NCBI GenBank assembly: GCA_030704615.1
Contig: CM060734.1
Location: forward strand, 41,186,042-41,250,041
Direction: 5' to 3'
Length of the DNA: 64,000 nt
Source: Takakia lepidozioides
Taxonomy: Eukaryota > Streptophyta > Takakiopsida > Takakiales > Takakiaceae
The notes beneath the pieces were generated by a model. That model was not told the DNA's origin. It worked only from the letters and a program-made list of their open reading frames with translations, and did not search any database. A program made the position numbers and the translations under genes. This document shows, piece after piece, positions 10,525 through 21,510 of this stretch (positions within the stretch are counted from its first letter, which is position 1; every line of letters begins with the position of its first letter).

Positions 10525-12508
10525 TCAAGATAATGGATTTTTGTTGATCAAAAATTGCATCCCCTTCTTTTGGCGCAAGATACGATCGTCGAGAAAGAGC
10601 ATCTGGTTTCCTTGAAGATGTCCGGGACGGTAGGTAATAACAAAATCAAACCTTGCTAGTGACATACTCCATCTCGCTTGACGTCGATTCAAAACACGAG
10701 CACTCATAAAATATTCGAGGTTTTTGTGATCGGTGTAGACAGTGACCTGATGTTTAGCTCCCTCCAATAGATGTTGTCACTCCTCAAAAGCATCGATAGT
10801 CGCTAGAAGTTCTTTGTCATGGATTTTATAATTGATCTCCGCAGCGGAAAATTTGCGAGAACAAAAACCAACAGGGTGGAGTCGGCCATCTGCACCGTAT
10901 TGCGAGAGTACCGCGCCAAGTGCAAAGTCCGATGCATCTGCTTCTAAGAAGAATGGTTTAGATGGGTCTGCATGTACCAGTATTGGAGCCGTTGTAAATG
11001 CCTGCTTCAGCCTTTCAAATGCCTGGTCAGCCTTCTCGTCCCATACAAATTTGTCCTTCCCTGTGAGTCGTGTCAACGGTGCAGTAATTTTGGAGTAGTC
11101 ATTGATGAAGATTCTAATAGAAATTTGCAAAGCCCAAAAAATATTGTATATCTCGGACCGAAGTTGGTTTAATCCACTTGATGATGGTTTGTATTTTCTT
11201 CTGATCCATAAAGACGCCTTTGTCGGAAATAATTTAGCCCAGAAATTCGACCTCAGATTGATGGAAAAGACATTTCTTCAACTTGGCATATAGTCCTCTT
11301 TCTCTTAATTTATCAAGAACAAGGCGTACATGGCGACCATGTTCTTCTTCATTCTGTGAAAATATCAAAATGTCGTCCAAATAGATGACTACAAAGTCAT
11401 CTAAAAATTCTCGAAAAATGTCATTCAACATATGTTGGAAAATTGCTGGAGCATTGGTAAGACCGAAAGACATAACACTGTATTCAAAATGTCCATATCT
11501 TGTTCGAAAAGTTGTTTTCCATTCGTCTCCTTCTTTTATCCGTACAAGGTTATAGGCTCCTCTCAAGTCGATTTTGGTGAAAATCTTCGCTCATCCCAGC
11601 TGGTCGAGAAGCCCAGAAATCAGCGGCAACGGATAACGATTCTTGATTGTGACTTTGTTGATACCGTGATAGTCGACACACATGCGTAATGATCCGTCCT
11701 TCTTTTTCACAAACAAGATAGGCGCCCCTGCGGGTGATTTTGAATGTCGGATGAAGTGCTTTGACAAATTTTCATCAATGTATTCGCGTAATGCAGCCAA
11801 CTCCGTCTGGGATAAGTTATAGATTGGGCCGAATGGTGGTTGGGCTCCTTCTTGTAACTCAATTGCACAGTCATAAGGTCGATGTTCTGGCAATATGTCT
11901 GCATTTTTCTTCTCGAAGACATCTTTGAAATCTTGATATTGAGCGGGTAATGTTGAAGTACCTTTGTCTGTTGTGGTCTTGATCGGAGTCGGATAAAGTG
12001 CAAATGTCGCCTCCTTTTTGGTAGCTCTCATGAAGGCTCTAGCTCCAAGAAATATGGGTTGAATACCTTTGGTACTTTTGCATTTTTGTCTTACATAATT
12101 TTTTCGCGATGGCCAGTCGATGTCGGGATTGTGAAGTACGAACCAAGGAAATCCAAGGATCACAGGATTCGTTGGAGATTGGATGACATTGAAAACAATC
12201 TGTGATGCTTGATTTTTAAGCTTCACTTCAAGGGATCGAGTTTCATGGTCAACATTTCCCGATGCTAACGGTCGTCCATCGATAACTTCAATAGGGGCTG
12301 GAAATTTCTTTCTTACGAACGTTAAATTGTGTTGCTTCGCAAAGTCTTTGTCAATAAAACACAATGAAGCGCCCGAGTCTAAAAGTGCTTTTATGGAGAT
12401 ATCTCGATTTTGCATCCTGATCTTTACTGGAACTGTGAAACAAGATACAGGGTCTGGAGGTAGAAAGAGACTTTTTTTTTGTGAGGAATTTGGGGTGTCC
12501 AGCCGCAT
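10525..12508 (-). pseudogene. Gypsy pol: protease, reverse transcriptase, RNase H
   Basis: The protease carries LLDSGAS near residue 40 of the first frame. Reverse transcriptase follows, with [27 protein letters not shown] and the catalytic YLDDILIFS. RNase H has FFLEADASDFALGAVLSQ, FCSRKFSAAE and [11 protein letters not shown]. Breaks include an in-frame TGA at 11591-11593 in the conserved linker before the palm (expected Arg codon), a TAA near 11234, a single-base insertion near 11130 after FANFY, and a TGA at 10777-10779 where family members have Trp. The locus cannot encode a full polyprotein. Confidence 0.9.
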
Positions 12509-12522
12509 AGTCCCTACTGTGA

Positions 12523-13559
12523 CTAGACATCTTCGTTTTCTGACCTCCTCGTATCGAACACTTGAGTGGTGCCCCGAGCTTTGAATCTTCTCTTGTTGGG
12601 GCAGTTTAATGCCATGTGATCATCTTCTCCACAATAAAGGCATAATCCATTTGAGCGCCGTCTTTGTTTTTCATATGGCGTCAATTGCTTGAATCGGACA
12701 GCATCAATCTGCATATGATCATTACCGGATGTCTGATGGATCGTTGTATTTGGTGCCGTAGTAGCAGCGGCATGGTGCGTCGTCGACCATCCAGATCGCT
12801 TCTCTTGACGTCTTTCGAACAAACGATTATCGCATGTAATGACTTGGGTGATGAATTCGCTCAGTGTACTCACGTATGGTGTTGTCAGCAACAAATCTTT
12901 AACATCATCTTTTAGGCCACATCGAAACTGATTAATGAGGCTCTTTTCATTCCAGTGAAGGTCGCACGCAAGTTGTCGAAATTCGGCAGCACAAACGGAA
13001 GCTGGACGTGCTCCTTGTCGAAGATTTCGCATGTTTGTCTCTGCAACTCTCTCTCTATCATTCTCTCCAAACGTTGTAATGAACTCGGACATGAACGCTT
13101 TAAAATTGTATAATAAATGCGAATTTTTCTCTAATAGCGGTGCAGACCAAGATATGGTAGTGCCTTATAGAAAGGTGCCCACGAATCCCACTTGAATACC
13201 TTCATCAGAGTAGCGTTGTGGATATAGTCGTAGGAACAATCGTACTTGTTGAACAAACCGCGAAATCTTGATCTCGTCCCATCAAATTTCTCGGGCATGC
13301 TGACCTTAGGTTCCCTTGTAATCTGTTGAAGATTTGGAGGAACCGTTGCAGTAGGATTTGTTGTAGTATGGACTCGTAAGGTTGAAGATCCATTGTTCGA
13401 CTCCTTCAACTCTGAAATTTGTTGTTGCAAATTGTTGAGAGTATTGCCAAGGTCTTGAGACTGATCAGTTTGTAGTTGGGCAGTAGAGGCACGAAGTTCT
13501 TGCATCTGGAGCTGAAGACTCTGCAATGTGGCGACCATTTCCGCAAATGTGCCTTCCAT
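12523..13559 (-). pseudogene. Gypsy gag with zinc knuckle
   Basis: The ATG at 13559 starts a coiled-coil-like segment (MVATLQSLQLQMQELRAS). The capsid core follows (MPEKFDGTRSRFRG, later MSEFITTFGENDRERVAE), and a CX2CX4HX4C zinc knuckle ([14 protein letters not shown]) lies near the C-terminus. A frameshift after RFRG (about 13254) and a TAA near 13163 break the capsid. The frame resumes at the conserved SWSAPLLEKN block. It ends with TAG just before the protease frame. Confidence 0.85.
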
Positions 13560-13640
13560 CTTAACTAACTCAGGAACAAACTTTAGTCTCACCAAACTGC
13601 CAAGGACGAGAACATGACTGAACACAAACAAGAGATAAGA

Positions 13641-14015
13641 CTAGAGGTACAAGGCTAGACAAGAAGTCAAGGTCGGCGTGGCCGAATGCACGATGAGTAA
13701 ATATGAATCAAGACGATCTTTATAACAATGAACAAGAGTACAAGATATTGGAACACGACTTGAATACTGGAATGCTGGAAACTGGACTGGAGTACCAGAT
13801 ACTGGAAACTGGGCTAGGGTACTGGGAACTGGAAACAGGGGATTGCTAAACCGTGAGCAGATTCCGTGAGCAGAAAATTCCGTGAGCAGAATTCTGCTCA
13901 CGGATCTGCATGTGCTCACCTATAACCGCGGACACATATTCAGCCTAGAGGACCTATTACTGCGGGTTGTGTCAAGTTTATTATGCACACGTCATTCATC
14001 GTTATGGATGAACGA
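13641..14015. other. Gypsy leader to element boundary, with TCTGCTCACG motifs
   Basis: No gene is seen. The - strand has repeated CTGCTCACGG motifs at 13850-13920, and short TTTCCAGT-type repeats lie at 13755-13835. CCTATAACCGCGGACA at 13919-13934 recurs exactly at 46699-46714. From 13985 on, the sequence becomes a GGATGAA-rich tract that leads into the inverted terminal repeat at 14016. Confidence 0.55.
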
Positions 14016-14274
14016 TGGATGAATGGGGGATGAAACCCCCTAGCTCTAGAGTGAACTTCTGCCCACTGGTGAGGGTTGTGATTGTCCTTTCACCAGCAAT
14101 CAGAACTCGACATAGTTGCTGACACACAGTTGCAAAGAAGGTGGAGAGGCCATTTGGTGCTTCAAACTGGAGTCGGCGTCCAAAACGATGGTAGAACTGT
14201 CTATGAAGACACTAGCCCTGCTTTGCACAAAACCCTCTCTATTCAAAAGCAAACTAGGGGGAGAAGAGAGGAGA

Positions 14275-14540
14275 CTAAATTCCTCTCTTTCCAATGGAGC
14301 TGTTTATCGTGTTGTCGAAGTCCGGGCATGTGCAATTAGGAAAATTCCCAATAGTAATGTCATAAGTCCTATCATGAAGAACCGATCCCGAAGTCACCAT
14401 ACCGTACACCCGCCCATAGCCTGGAGGGGGGACATTAACAATTTGGGTAACCCGACACTGCAGGGTTCTTGCAGACTCAATTTTGCACTGGTTATAGCTG
14501 CAGCCTCCGCATAACATGGCAATTTAAAATCTGCTTTCGG
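14275..14540 (-). pseudogene. SWIM zinc-finger fragment of a MULE-type transposase
   Basis: The frame encodes VTSGSVLHDRTYDITIGNF followed by PNCTCPDF and SSIGKRG. The CxCPDF step followed by a GKRG spacer is the first half of a SWIM finger (CxCxnCxH), as found at the C-terminus of MULE transposases of seed-free plants. The second half (Cys-Lys-His) is missing because the frame stops just after GKRG. It lies on the opposite strand from the MULE transposase at 22.6-24.5 kb, so it is a separate fragment. It could also be the extreme 3' exon of the adjacent gene, but its motif fits a transposase better. Confidence 0.6.
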
Positions 14541-15790
14541 ACTTGGGAAAAATTGCGGGTTTGCAAAGAAAGGGAGGAACCGTGACGACCTTGGGCTCCT
14601 GTACACACAAACAAACAATGTAAGTATACATTCTGCTGGCTCAACTTGTGCAGGAAAGATGGAAATGGAAGGATGCGTCGTGTCAGTGAAGTGCCACAAC
14701 TGAACTAGCACTTACTCACATGAGAAATCGGAATCAACATCTACAGCATCGGGCTCTTGCAGATCCTGCTCCACAACAATGTTCTCAGTCTGGGTCAAAT
14801 GCGATGAACCCCCAGACAGAGGTGCGATGACTTGAGAGTAGAGATGCTCGTCCCCCTCCATTCCAAAAAAATGCCTTCCTGCATACTTGCATGCATGGAA
14901 GGAAGCCCTTGCAACACTGCAAATGGATCCATGAAACAAAGTAAAAAGCAGAATCTGAAGGCAAAGAAGTGCACCCAAGCAATGGAATCTGATTGGGTAC
15001 CAACCTGTACCCATGGACAGGTCCACCACTTTCCCACCACGCCGGCTGCATGTCTCAATCAAAGTCTGCATGAAAGCGGGTGACTTCTCCCGAGCACCTC
15101 TCCATGGAATGCCACCAATTTTTTTCAATGTCTGGGAGGAGTCCACATAGTTGTGGATAACATCGGATTGCACAGGGTCGCATTCAGGGTCTATGTGAAG
15201 CCCCCCTTCCCAAACGTCGAAATGGCCAACATGAGCAAGAGTGGTGTCTGGTCGAATTCGAGCAAGACAAATGGCCTTGAACACATGTGTCTGCAGCAGC
15301 ACCAATGTTAGAAACGTTGTGAAGGGAAATTCCACGAAACAGTAACACACAAAAAAGCCCATGCGAGCACCTTCTGTCCGGGAAACTCTGCATTAGATAG
15401 TGGCAGGGTGTTCACATAGGTCCAAATTTTGCGGATTTTGAACCCCGACGACTTCATGTAGCTGTGAAGTAACCGGCGGGATGCCATGTCCTCACCCTCG
15501 AAAATCAAAAGCGACCCAGCTTCAGACAGAAACTTGTTGCTGAAAGAGAAGGCCCACTGCCAGTAAAGTGGATTATGAGCATTCCAGGCTGGAGTCACAT
15601 CTGTGGGAATGATATCAGGCACTGGAAGCCCATCTGGGATGTCAAGGATGACAAGATCTGTCACGTAGGGCTGCTGCACTCCATTCACCCAACATGGCGT
15701 CCTAGTCACCTGAAATGAGGACAGACAATCGTATGAGATAAACAAATTGCAGTGGAGACACCCGAACCAGTGATCATTGCACCTCCCATA

Positions 15791-17022
15791 TTAAGATGTC
15801 GTTGACGACACCTTAATGCACCACCTACGCTCCCCCAACAATGCATAAAAAATGACCAGAGTATGATAGATGCGGCGGGCTCACCAGGGTGAGGAAAGAG
15901 CACAGATGGTCCCATGTAGGTGATTTCACACCCACGAAAGTGGACTTTCTTGACTCCATCATACGGAGGAAGCTCACGTTGGCCATTTTACGCTGGAAGT
16001 ACGGGCCCACAACCCTGGACACACACAGCCGTGCTTCGTAAGGGCGTTTCTTTGTTTTGTGTGTATTGCGCCGATCTACAGCGGTGGATGTGTTGGCGAC
16101 CTGTGTCTGCTGTTTCTGGGCAGGTTGCACAGCCAGCAGTGTCAGGAGGGTCTGCCACTGCTTCCCCAGCAGCCCCAGTATACGCATCAGCCGCTGTAGC
16201 CTCCAGTGTGTTTCCCCTTCTTTTTCTTCTTGCCGTCAGAAGGGGTGGCCGGTTTTGTAGGCTCTTTCTTATTCAGTAGCGCCAAGGCTCTTTACTGCAA
16301 CTCCTCATCTGTTCGGGGAGCCAGTGAATTTGCGTTTTCGTTCTGATTCCTCATGACATTCTCCTCCCAGGGAGTTGAAGCTCTCAGGCAGTCCACGTAC
16401 CACCCACAGTCATGGTAATGTGCCCAACCCCAGTCCTTCACAATGCCAACAGTGTACATTGTGGTTTCATCGTTTGGGTTCGCCCATCCACGAATGAAGT
16501 CTGGATCCTCACTCAGGGTGTTCTCCGGAATAAGAACAAAGCGAAAGTACCTGCAAAGAAGAAGACCATCCCGCTTTAGAGAGTTTCCTTGAACACAACA
16601 GAAATGGCCATAGAACTGCTATAAATGGCTGCATTTCACTTTGAGGATTAAGGTGTCGTCAACGACATCTTAATCCAAGCACTAAGAGGCAGGACTCCAC
16701 AACTGATGTTGGCAATTTCCCAAAAATCAGACCATGTAAGATCCCCCTTCATATGCTCACTCATCCCAAGAGAGCATGGATTTAAGGTATCGTCAATGAT
16801 ACCTTAATTCCCATTCTCAAATAGCAATCAAAAAAGACAATGACACAATATAGAACACCACAAGACTGCTTTACAATTGAAAAATAGGGATAGAGGTGGA
16901 GACATTGAGGCCACCTTAAACTGAACCGCCTTACAGGATGAAAGTCCTTGAAGGTCCGGTATAAGCTGGAATGGGCCTAACAATATTGCGCAAATTAAGG
17001 TGTCGTTGACGACACCTTAATT
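15791..17022. repeat. Four dispersed palindromes in introns of copy 2
   Basis: 28-nt palindromes of the ATTAAG...CTTAAT type lie at 15791-15818, about 16647-16674, 16781-16808 and 16995-17022. The first is in the intron between the 16550-15885 and 15709-15371 exons. The other three are in the intron between the 17318-17061 and 16550-15885 exons. None touches an exon. The 16995 copy is perfect, with 13-nt arms around a central TG. Confidence 0.9.
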
Positions 17023-18816
17023 TCCCCCTCACAGAAAAAGAATTGAGTTAGTGCACACACCTGTGCAGCAGACGTTTCATTGCCTCCTCGCCATTGTACT
17101 AATGATCGAAATCTTTAGATCGAAGAATCCCTCCCTCCTTCTCGAACTCCCGGAAAAATGCATACTTCCAGAGCTCCCTTCTCCATTTACGAACGTAGGA
17201 CTCAAACTTGATGTTGGGAGATGTCATGGTGATTTTGTAGTCTAGTAGTGACTTCTCCAATGTTTCAATGGCCCGCTTCTCCAGCTTCAAAAACAACGAT
17301 GTACCCTCAGTGGTTAAACCCAAAAACCAGTGAAGTCATTGCGAACAATGTGGAACGTTTGAAAATTCTTACCTGGCTCCAGAAGATAGCTTTATGCAAC
17401 CATGTCTCAAATGCACGATCGCTCACAGGTGTCACCACTCCTGTCTCAGGGTCCCTATGCGGTTTTGGGAAATTATTGGTGTCCCAGACGATTGGATCCG
17501 AGTTCCAGATTTCGAGCCACCTCAGTTTTTGAGCCGGTTCAACCATGGAAATCGACAGACGGTGGATCTTTTCCTGTGTCATCTCAGGCTTGGTGGGCTT
17601 GTTCCAGTGTATCCGAATCTGCTCCAGAAACCCCTTTCCCAGCCCAGGGTCAGCAATTCGTATGTGCTTGTCAAACGCACTTTTGAGGTTTTTCCTCGCC
17701 GTATCCATCTCATCTTCATTTTGGTTTCCACCCCGTTCACTGTTCTCTCTTCCTCCGGAGTAGTGGCATAATACTCCAGCTTCGCTCGCTCTCCAGCATC
17801 CGCAATTTCTTGTTGTGACACAAGAACGTTGGCCTATTATTACATCTTCAATCCAAAAATGAAAGAAAACTCAAGATTGAAAAGGAACTAGTCTTGCCGC
17901 GTAGAAGTACTCGAGGAAAGCTTCCCTCGTCAGATTGTACCAAGTTTCAGACTTCTTGATTGTTTGGCATTTCTTCAGTGTCTCCGCAGACAAGACGCTG
18001 GCAAATGTTTCCAACGGCATGACTCCTATACTTTGCATCCGAAAACAGTGTATGCACTAGTCGTGGTGACGTGTGATGTCTCCGTGCCCCTGCATTGAAA
18101 GCAAATGAGTACAAGAATCTTGAAGCGAGGGACTTCATGTAGTTCATAAAAGGAAACGAAACAAGACTTACTTGTTGACATCGTGCATGGCAGTCAGAAG
18201 CTGTGTTATTCTGCCTTGTGGATGCAAAACCATTGACACTACTCGGTGATGCCAGTCTTTGTTGTCGGCATACATTCTCGTGATATATTCCATCCAGGCA
18301 ACCAAACGGTGATTACCATCCCATACGAAGAACATCTTCCCCATGTACTGCCTGTGAGATGGGTTATAGGAAAGCTCTGCCTCAAACTCCAAATTCACCT
18401 CATTCCAAAGCGGATCCCAACCGGCCATAATCTCTTCGTCAACCATTTTCTCCGATCCTGATATCTGTCACTGAAACGTAAAAAACTGCGGAGCCCTTCA
18501 AGTACCCGTGGATGAAATCACCCTGAAGCTTCTTGATATCATGATGCAGGGCTGGACGAACGGCAGGCATGGAAATCATCCTGAATAGGGGAATCATAAG
18601 AGTGTCGTCCCGAACTTCCATGGAATTTATGACCTTCCTGGAGTTTACCTTGGAGGTGTACATCAGTGAATGCACTTTATCTTTGTAATTGTCTTCATCT
18701 TGAGTATCAGGAGCAGATGTCTCATGTGCAGGCTGGCTTTCCCCCGTTTTTTTTTTTTTTTTTTTTGCATTCATTTGTGTTTTCCCACAACATCAATGTC
18801 TACTTGACAGAACAAA

Positions 18817-20936
18817 ATAAGGTGTCGTCAACGATGCCTTAATCTGCCTCCTTATTTCAGATTTAAACACTCATTCAATATGACTACTCTCGACACCCGA
18901 TCCTCTTCCTCTATGCATCGAAGTCCACTTTGTACACTCCAGATTAAGGTATCGTCAACGATGCCTTAATCTGCCTCCATGTTTGTATTTAGAACAACCC
19001 TACCCACCACCAATCCGGTTTATATCTGCTTCAAAGTATGCCTGAAAAGTGTTTTTACAGGGCAGATTAAGGTGTCGTCAACGATGCCTTAATCTGCCTC
19101 ATTATTTCTGTTTGAAACAGCCCTTCTATGAGCAGATTTCCCACCCCTGATCGTGTTCCTCTCTTTTTCATAGTATCCCCAGGAACTGCTTTTACACTCC
19201 AGATTAAGGTATCGTCAACGATGCCTTAATCTGTCTCCTTCTTTTATGTACTAGACATCCCTTAAAGTGCAGACTACCCACCACTAATCCTGTTTATATC
19301 TACTTCAAAGTATGCCTGGAAAGTGTTTTTGACAGGCCAGATTAAGGTGTCGTCAACGATGCCTTAATCTGCCTCCTTATTTCTGTTTAAAACAGCCCTT
19401 CTATGAGAATATTCCCCACCCCTGATCGTGTTCCTCTCTGTTTCATAGTATCCCCGGGAACTGCTTTTACACTCCAGATTAAGGTATCGTCAACGATGCC
19501 TTAATCTTCCTCCTTCTTTTATGTCCTAGACATCCCTCAAAGTGCAGACTACCCACCACTAATCCTGTTTATATCTGCTTCAAAGTATCCCATTAAAGTG
19601 TTTTTGACACGCCTGATTAAGGTGTCGTCAACGATGCCTTAATGTGCCTCCTTATTTTTGCTCTAAACAGCCCTTCTATGAGTTGGTTTTTCACCCCTGA
19701 TCGTGTTCCTCTCTGTTTCATAGTATCCCCAGAAACTGCTATTACACTCCAGATTAAGGTATCGTCAACGATGCCTTAATCTGCCTCCTTCGTTTATGTC
19801 CTAGACATCCCTCAAAGTGCAGACTACCCACCACTAATCATGTTCATATCTGCTTCAAAGTATGCCATGAAAGTGTTTTTGACAGGCCTGATTAGGGTGT
19901 CGTCAACGATGCCTTAATGTGCCTCCGTGTCTGTATCTTAAACAACCCTTCTATGATCATATTCTCCACCCCTGATCGTGTTCCTCTCTGTTTCATAGTA
20001 TCCCCGGAAACTACATTTCCACTCCAGATTAATGTATCGTCAACGATGCCTTAATTCGCATCTTCATTTATGTCCAAGACATCCGTCAAGGTGCAGACTA
20101 CCCACAACTAATCCAGTTCAATTATGCTTCAAGGTATCCCTGGAAAGTGTTTTTGACAGACCAGATTAAGGTGTCGTCAACGATGCCTTAATCTGCCTCC
20201 TTATTTCTGTTTAAAGCAGCCACTGAGTTTTGATACTCTCCACCCTGGATACTGTTCATCTCTGCTTGAAAGTCCACTGAAAACTAGGTTTCACTCCAGA
20301 TTAAGGTATCGTCAACGATACCTTAATACCACTCATATTTATGGTTTCGAACGTCCCCTCACTAGTCAGACTATCCACCCCTAAACCTATTCATCTCTGC
20401 CTCAAACTATGCCTCTACGTACATTTTACAGGCCAGATTAAGGCATCGTCAACGATGCCTTAATCGTCCTCCATGTTTCAGAAAAAAACAGCCACTGAAT
20501 GTGTTCCTCTCTGCATCAAAGTATTCGGAAAACGGATTCTAACTCCCAGATTAAGGTATCGTCAACAATGCCTTAATTCCCCTCCTCATTTCTGTTTCAG
20601 ATATCCCCTCACTGTGTAGACTACCCATCACTCAAACACTCAACCCGGGAAAGACAGACTATATTAAGGTGTCGTCAACGATGCCTTAATCTGCTTGATT
20701 CATTCTGCTTCAGAAACCCCCTCACTTTGCCGACCAGTAAGCCTGTTCATCTCTGTTTCGAAGAAACCCTGGGAATAGCAGAGCCCTAAACCCTAAACCC
20801 TGCATTCTTCATGCTGCTTCAGAGTCCAGTCATACAGCGGAAACTTGTGCTTTAATCGTGATCCTCTATGTTTGAAAGAAAACCCTCAATATCTGAATGG
20901 CTGACCAGATTAAGGTATCGTCAACGATGCCTTAAT
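18817..20936. repeat. Array B: palindromic satellite with 137-nt spacing
   Basis: Sixteen palindromes with core TCGTCAACGA start near 18817, 18943, 19066, 19203, 19341, 19478, 19616, 19753, 19891, 20028, 20164, 20300, 20437, 20550, 20663 and 20909. From 19066 to 20437 the spacing is 136-138 nt. Two spacer types alternate (one with TTTAAAACAGCCCTTCTATGAG-like text, one with CATCCCTCAAAGTGCAGACT-like text), giving a higher-order unit of about 275 nt. All have the same central orientation (CA on the + strand). The array fills the intron just upstream of the ParB-like exon of copy 2. No coding sense. Confidence 0.95.
20784..20800. repeat. Short interstitial telomere-type motif
   Basis: CCCTAAACCCTAAACCC, two and a third units of the plant telomere repeat, interrupts the widest gap of array B (20663 to 20909). 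It is too short to show a former telomere. It could be a telo-box or a repair scar. Confidence 0.7.
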
Positions 20937-21384
20937 CAGTCTCCTTCTGTCCGTATCAAACTCTTTCAATAACCCACCAGCCTGGTCTTCTTTGCTTCAA
21001 AAAGCCATGGCAGACTTCGAACTTAGCACCTCTTTTCTGCTTCACAACAACCCTCAGAAATGAGAATGGGCAAGCTAGAACAAACCTTCGCAGGCTTTGG
21101 ATGGCTGCTGGAAGACCCCTTCTCTGCAGGTCGCATTGTTCCTTACACTTGTGTCTTCCCCTTCACTCGTGGCTGTGTGTCCACTGGCTGCTCCACTATT
21201 GCCCTAGCCCGCTGCGGAGACTGAACCCTGGGCACCTCCTCCTCAGTCACCACGTTGACGTCCACTTCAGGGTTCTGGTCTAGTGCGTTCTTTTCGGCTG
21301 GTATCTCTCGGAGACTCTCCCAGGCTTTCTTCCGTTTCCTTTGAAAAACATCACACATTGTTTGAAAGACAAATCAGGCCCATT

Positions 21385-21510
21385 TTAAGTTTGTGTTGAC
21401 GACACCTTAATTTGGCACTGCATTGGAACATGAGGGAAACAGAGAGGAGGGTAAGGCGGGGAGGATGCGATTGCAGATTAAGCTGTCGTCAACGACATCT
21501 TGAAATGCAG
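21385..21510. repeat. Two decayed palindromes of array B type
   Basis: Copies near 21388-21413 (GTGTTGACGACACCTTAAT) and 21478-21506 (ATTAAGCTGTCGTCAACGAC) lie in the intron between the first two exons of copy 2. The left copy has lost one arm. Confidence 0.8.

Larger units (their letters stand above)
8940..13640 (-). mobile_element. Degenerate Ty3/gypsy chromovirus (Tcn1-like), 5' LTR missing
   Basis: Order on the - strand is leader (13640-13560), gag, protease, reverse transcriptase, RNase H, a remnant of integrase, chromodomain, an extra small frame, polypurine tract and 3' LTR. The reverse transcriptase style ([24 protein letters not shown]) and the C-terminal chromodomain place it among chromoviruses of the Tcn1-like type. 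No matching 5' LTR lies to the right of 13640, so the element is truncated there. It inserted into a copia fragment at its left end. Several frame breaks show that it is dead. Confidence 0.85.

Noticed and set aside
18817-20936. CRISPR-like look of regularly spaced palindromes
   Set aside because: The genome is eukaryotic, the spacers are themselves two alternating repeats rather than unique, and no cas genes occur.
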